Source: Sipunculus nudus (Eukaryota > Annelida > Sipuncula > Golfingiida > Sipunculidae). From it: a DNA stretch of 64,000 bases. Made by a program: the position numbers and the translations under genes. Where the stretch lies: the NCBI GenBank assembly GCA_026874595.1, contig CM049316.1, forward strand, positions 63,221,176 through 63,285,175, written 5' to 3'. Shown here one piece after another: positions 62,549 to 64,000 of the stretch (position 1 is its first letter; each line of letters opens with the position of its first letter). The notes beneath the pieces were generated by a model, which was not told the DNA's origin, did not search any database, and was given only the letters and a program-made list of their open reading frames with translations.

Positions 62549-63149
62549 CAGTCAATGAGGAAATGAGCAAAGAACCATGACTTACCAAAGTGATGGTAAA
62601 CCATGCCATTATCTTCCAGTTGCTTCCAGAGGGACAAATGCTTCATTGTAATCAAATAGAATCATTGTCCTCCAAACGGTCAAATGCTTAAGCAAAATCA
62701 TTAAAATTTTCATATTTTTCATTTTCATAATACAATGCTGTTGTGATATCTGCACCATTCATCATACTAGAAAAGACTGCATAATATGCTAAAAGTGATT
62801 GTAATATAGATGTTGTGAATTGGAGGTTCTGCATGTGTTTTGGGTCATGTATAAATTGCTAGGAAGTCTAGTCATCATTGATTCCAGTGTGAGAGAGACA
62901 GACAGAGAAAGAGAGACTTTAATTGTATATGTGTATCATTAACTGATGTTCTGATGCATGTGTTTTCTATGGAACAATATTGTTTGAGATATTTTTTAAT
63001 GAAAACCATCATGAAAAAATTGTAAAGAATTCGCTTTTTTCTGATATTGTACAATTGATCTGTGGCATATCTCATCTTTGTTTTATATGTACGTGAAGGC
63101 CCTGCAGGGTATCATCTTTTTAATGTTTTTTTTTAGTTTATTGTTGTAA

Positions 63150-63155
63150 AATAAA
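63150..63155 (+). terminator. CPTP: CPTP poly(A) signal
   Basis: AATAAA about 600 bp after the stop, following a T-rich stretch. The 3' UTR (62549-63170) shows only a GAGAGACAGACAGAGA repeat near 62890. Confidence 0.55.
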
Positions 63156-63208
63156 ACACATCAATTAAATTGATGACTAACATGGGTCTTGTGTACCGTG
63201 TAATATGA

Positions 63209-64000
63209 TATTATTGTATCCGCCAAAACAGAGTTTTGCGGATACTATGTTTTCAGCTGCACGCCGCCGCCGCGTAGGTGTCCGGAGAACTCCTCCGTAA
63301 CTGCTGGGCGGAATTTTACGAAACCTAGGATTATGTTCACATGTGAACTGCTGTGCCCCTATTTGTTTTGACCTCTGACCTTTCCTCTGCGCTCTGCGTC
63401 CGTTTGTGCGTCTGTTTCCACACATAAACCCACATATCTCGGTGTCACCAGACAATAGGTGACAATATGTACGGTGTTTTGTATCATAGTTTAACGAAGT
63501 CTGTTCTCTATTGATATTGACGTGAAGCGTCATCCTAAAGCGTTGACAGGTCTTGATTGTATATATATATTGTGTATTCTTGTATGAAATCCCATCGGCT
63601 ATCAGCTGATTTATCCGTGTCACGCATCGTGTGTATTAATACATTTAGTATGTGGGTCGCCATGGTGACGCTAACAGTCAAACTAGGTCACATATATCCT
63701 TATATGGGACACTTGAGAAATAAGCCATACAGAGAACCGGATTGCCGTACACAGTGAACAGGCGATTGTGACGTCAGACTTCAAGAAGAGACGCTGATCG
63801 TTGGTTCAGTTGGGTCTTGAAGCTTGAGGTGGCAGCACGCACGCACGGGAGTAGGAACATTGAAACGCCAGGAACGGCATAGAAGCAAGCTTCTACAAGG
63901 ACCCAGCTCATGAGAACTCAGCCGTGCTGCCGACAGAGCTTCGTATTGGCAATAAAGTGAAAGAGCGCTCGCCACCTGCCGGCCTAGTTCAGCTTGACCT
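63209..64000 (-). mobile_element. HINE-like element 3' end, minus orientation
   Basis: Hairpin with arms GTATCCGCCAAAAC and GTTTTGCGGATAC (63216-63245), flanked by CATAG on the element side as in family A. The rest to the window edge is GC-richer sequence without a recognisable gene. The 5' end is not identified, so extent is uncertain. Confidence 0.45.

Noticed and set aside
62149-62655. Minus-strand frames overlapping CPTP exon 2
   Set aside because: Shadows of the CPTP coding sequence; the plus-strand frame has clear family conservation.

Overview
This is a eukaryotic, intron-rich, AT-rich nuclear window from an animal. Five protein-coding genes can be spliced together by eye. Gene content, intron size and the many short interspersed elements with hairpin ends and internal satellites suggest a marine invertebrate, probably a mollusc and perhaps a bivalve. 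The phylum is inference; the animal assignment is firm.

Layout. (1) 1-5538, minus: ARL16-type small GTPase, four exons seen, C-terminus off the left edge; its introns hold MITE-like foldback elements and tRNA-like sequences. (2) 5849-7754, plus: TMEM70 (mitochondrial complex assembly), two exons, head-to-head with ARL16 and 310 bp apart start to start. (3) 9661-59758, minus: INTS11, the catalytic subunit of Integrator, reconstructed as 18 exons coding for 601 aa over 49 kb. All exon phases agree, and the catalytic residues fall at the same numbers as in human. (4) 27853-38444, minus, inside INTS11 intron 12: a nested six-exon gene of 309 aa with a PWWP-like N-terminus, not recognised. (5) 60204-62548, plus: CPTP, ceramide-1-phosphate transfer protein, two exons, 211 aa, head-to-head with INTS11. 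The INTS11/CPTP head-to-head pair is also found in vertebrates.

The INTS11 introns are full of mobile DNA. A 5.7 kb GC-rich DIRS-type tyrosine-recombinase retrotransposon lies in intron 17 (11137-16800), with inverted terminal repeats and the internal complementary region still readable but broken coding frames. A 2.2 kb inverted repeat pair flanks exon 13. Several Helentron/HINE-like non-autonomous elements carry a 5' hairpin, internal tandem repeats and a 3' hairpin. A 1.5 kb AC-rich minisatellite lies in intron 1 of the nested gene.

The genes do not form a pathway: INTS11 is nuclear RNA cleavage, CPTP is cytosolic lipid transfer, TMEM70 is in the mitochondrial inner membrane and ARL16 is a GTPase. 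The shared theme is architecture: two divergent gene pairs with short shared promoter regions, TMEM70 and INTS11 converging tail to tail, and one gene inside another. All exon calls rest on conserved protein sequence, splice consensus and phase; none has transcript support here.
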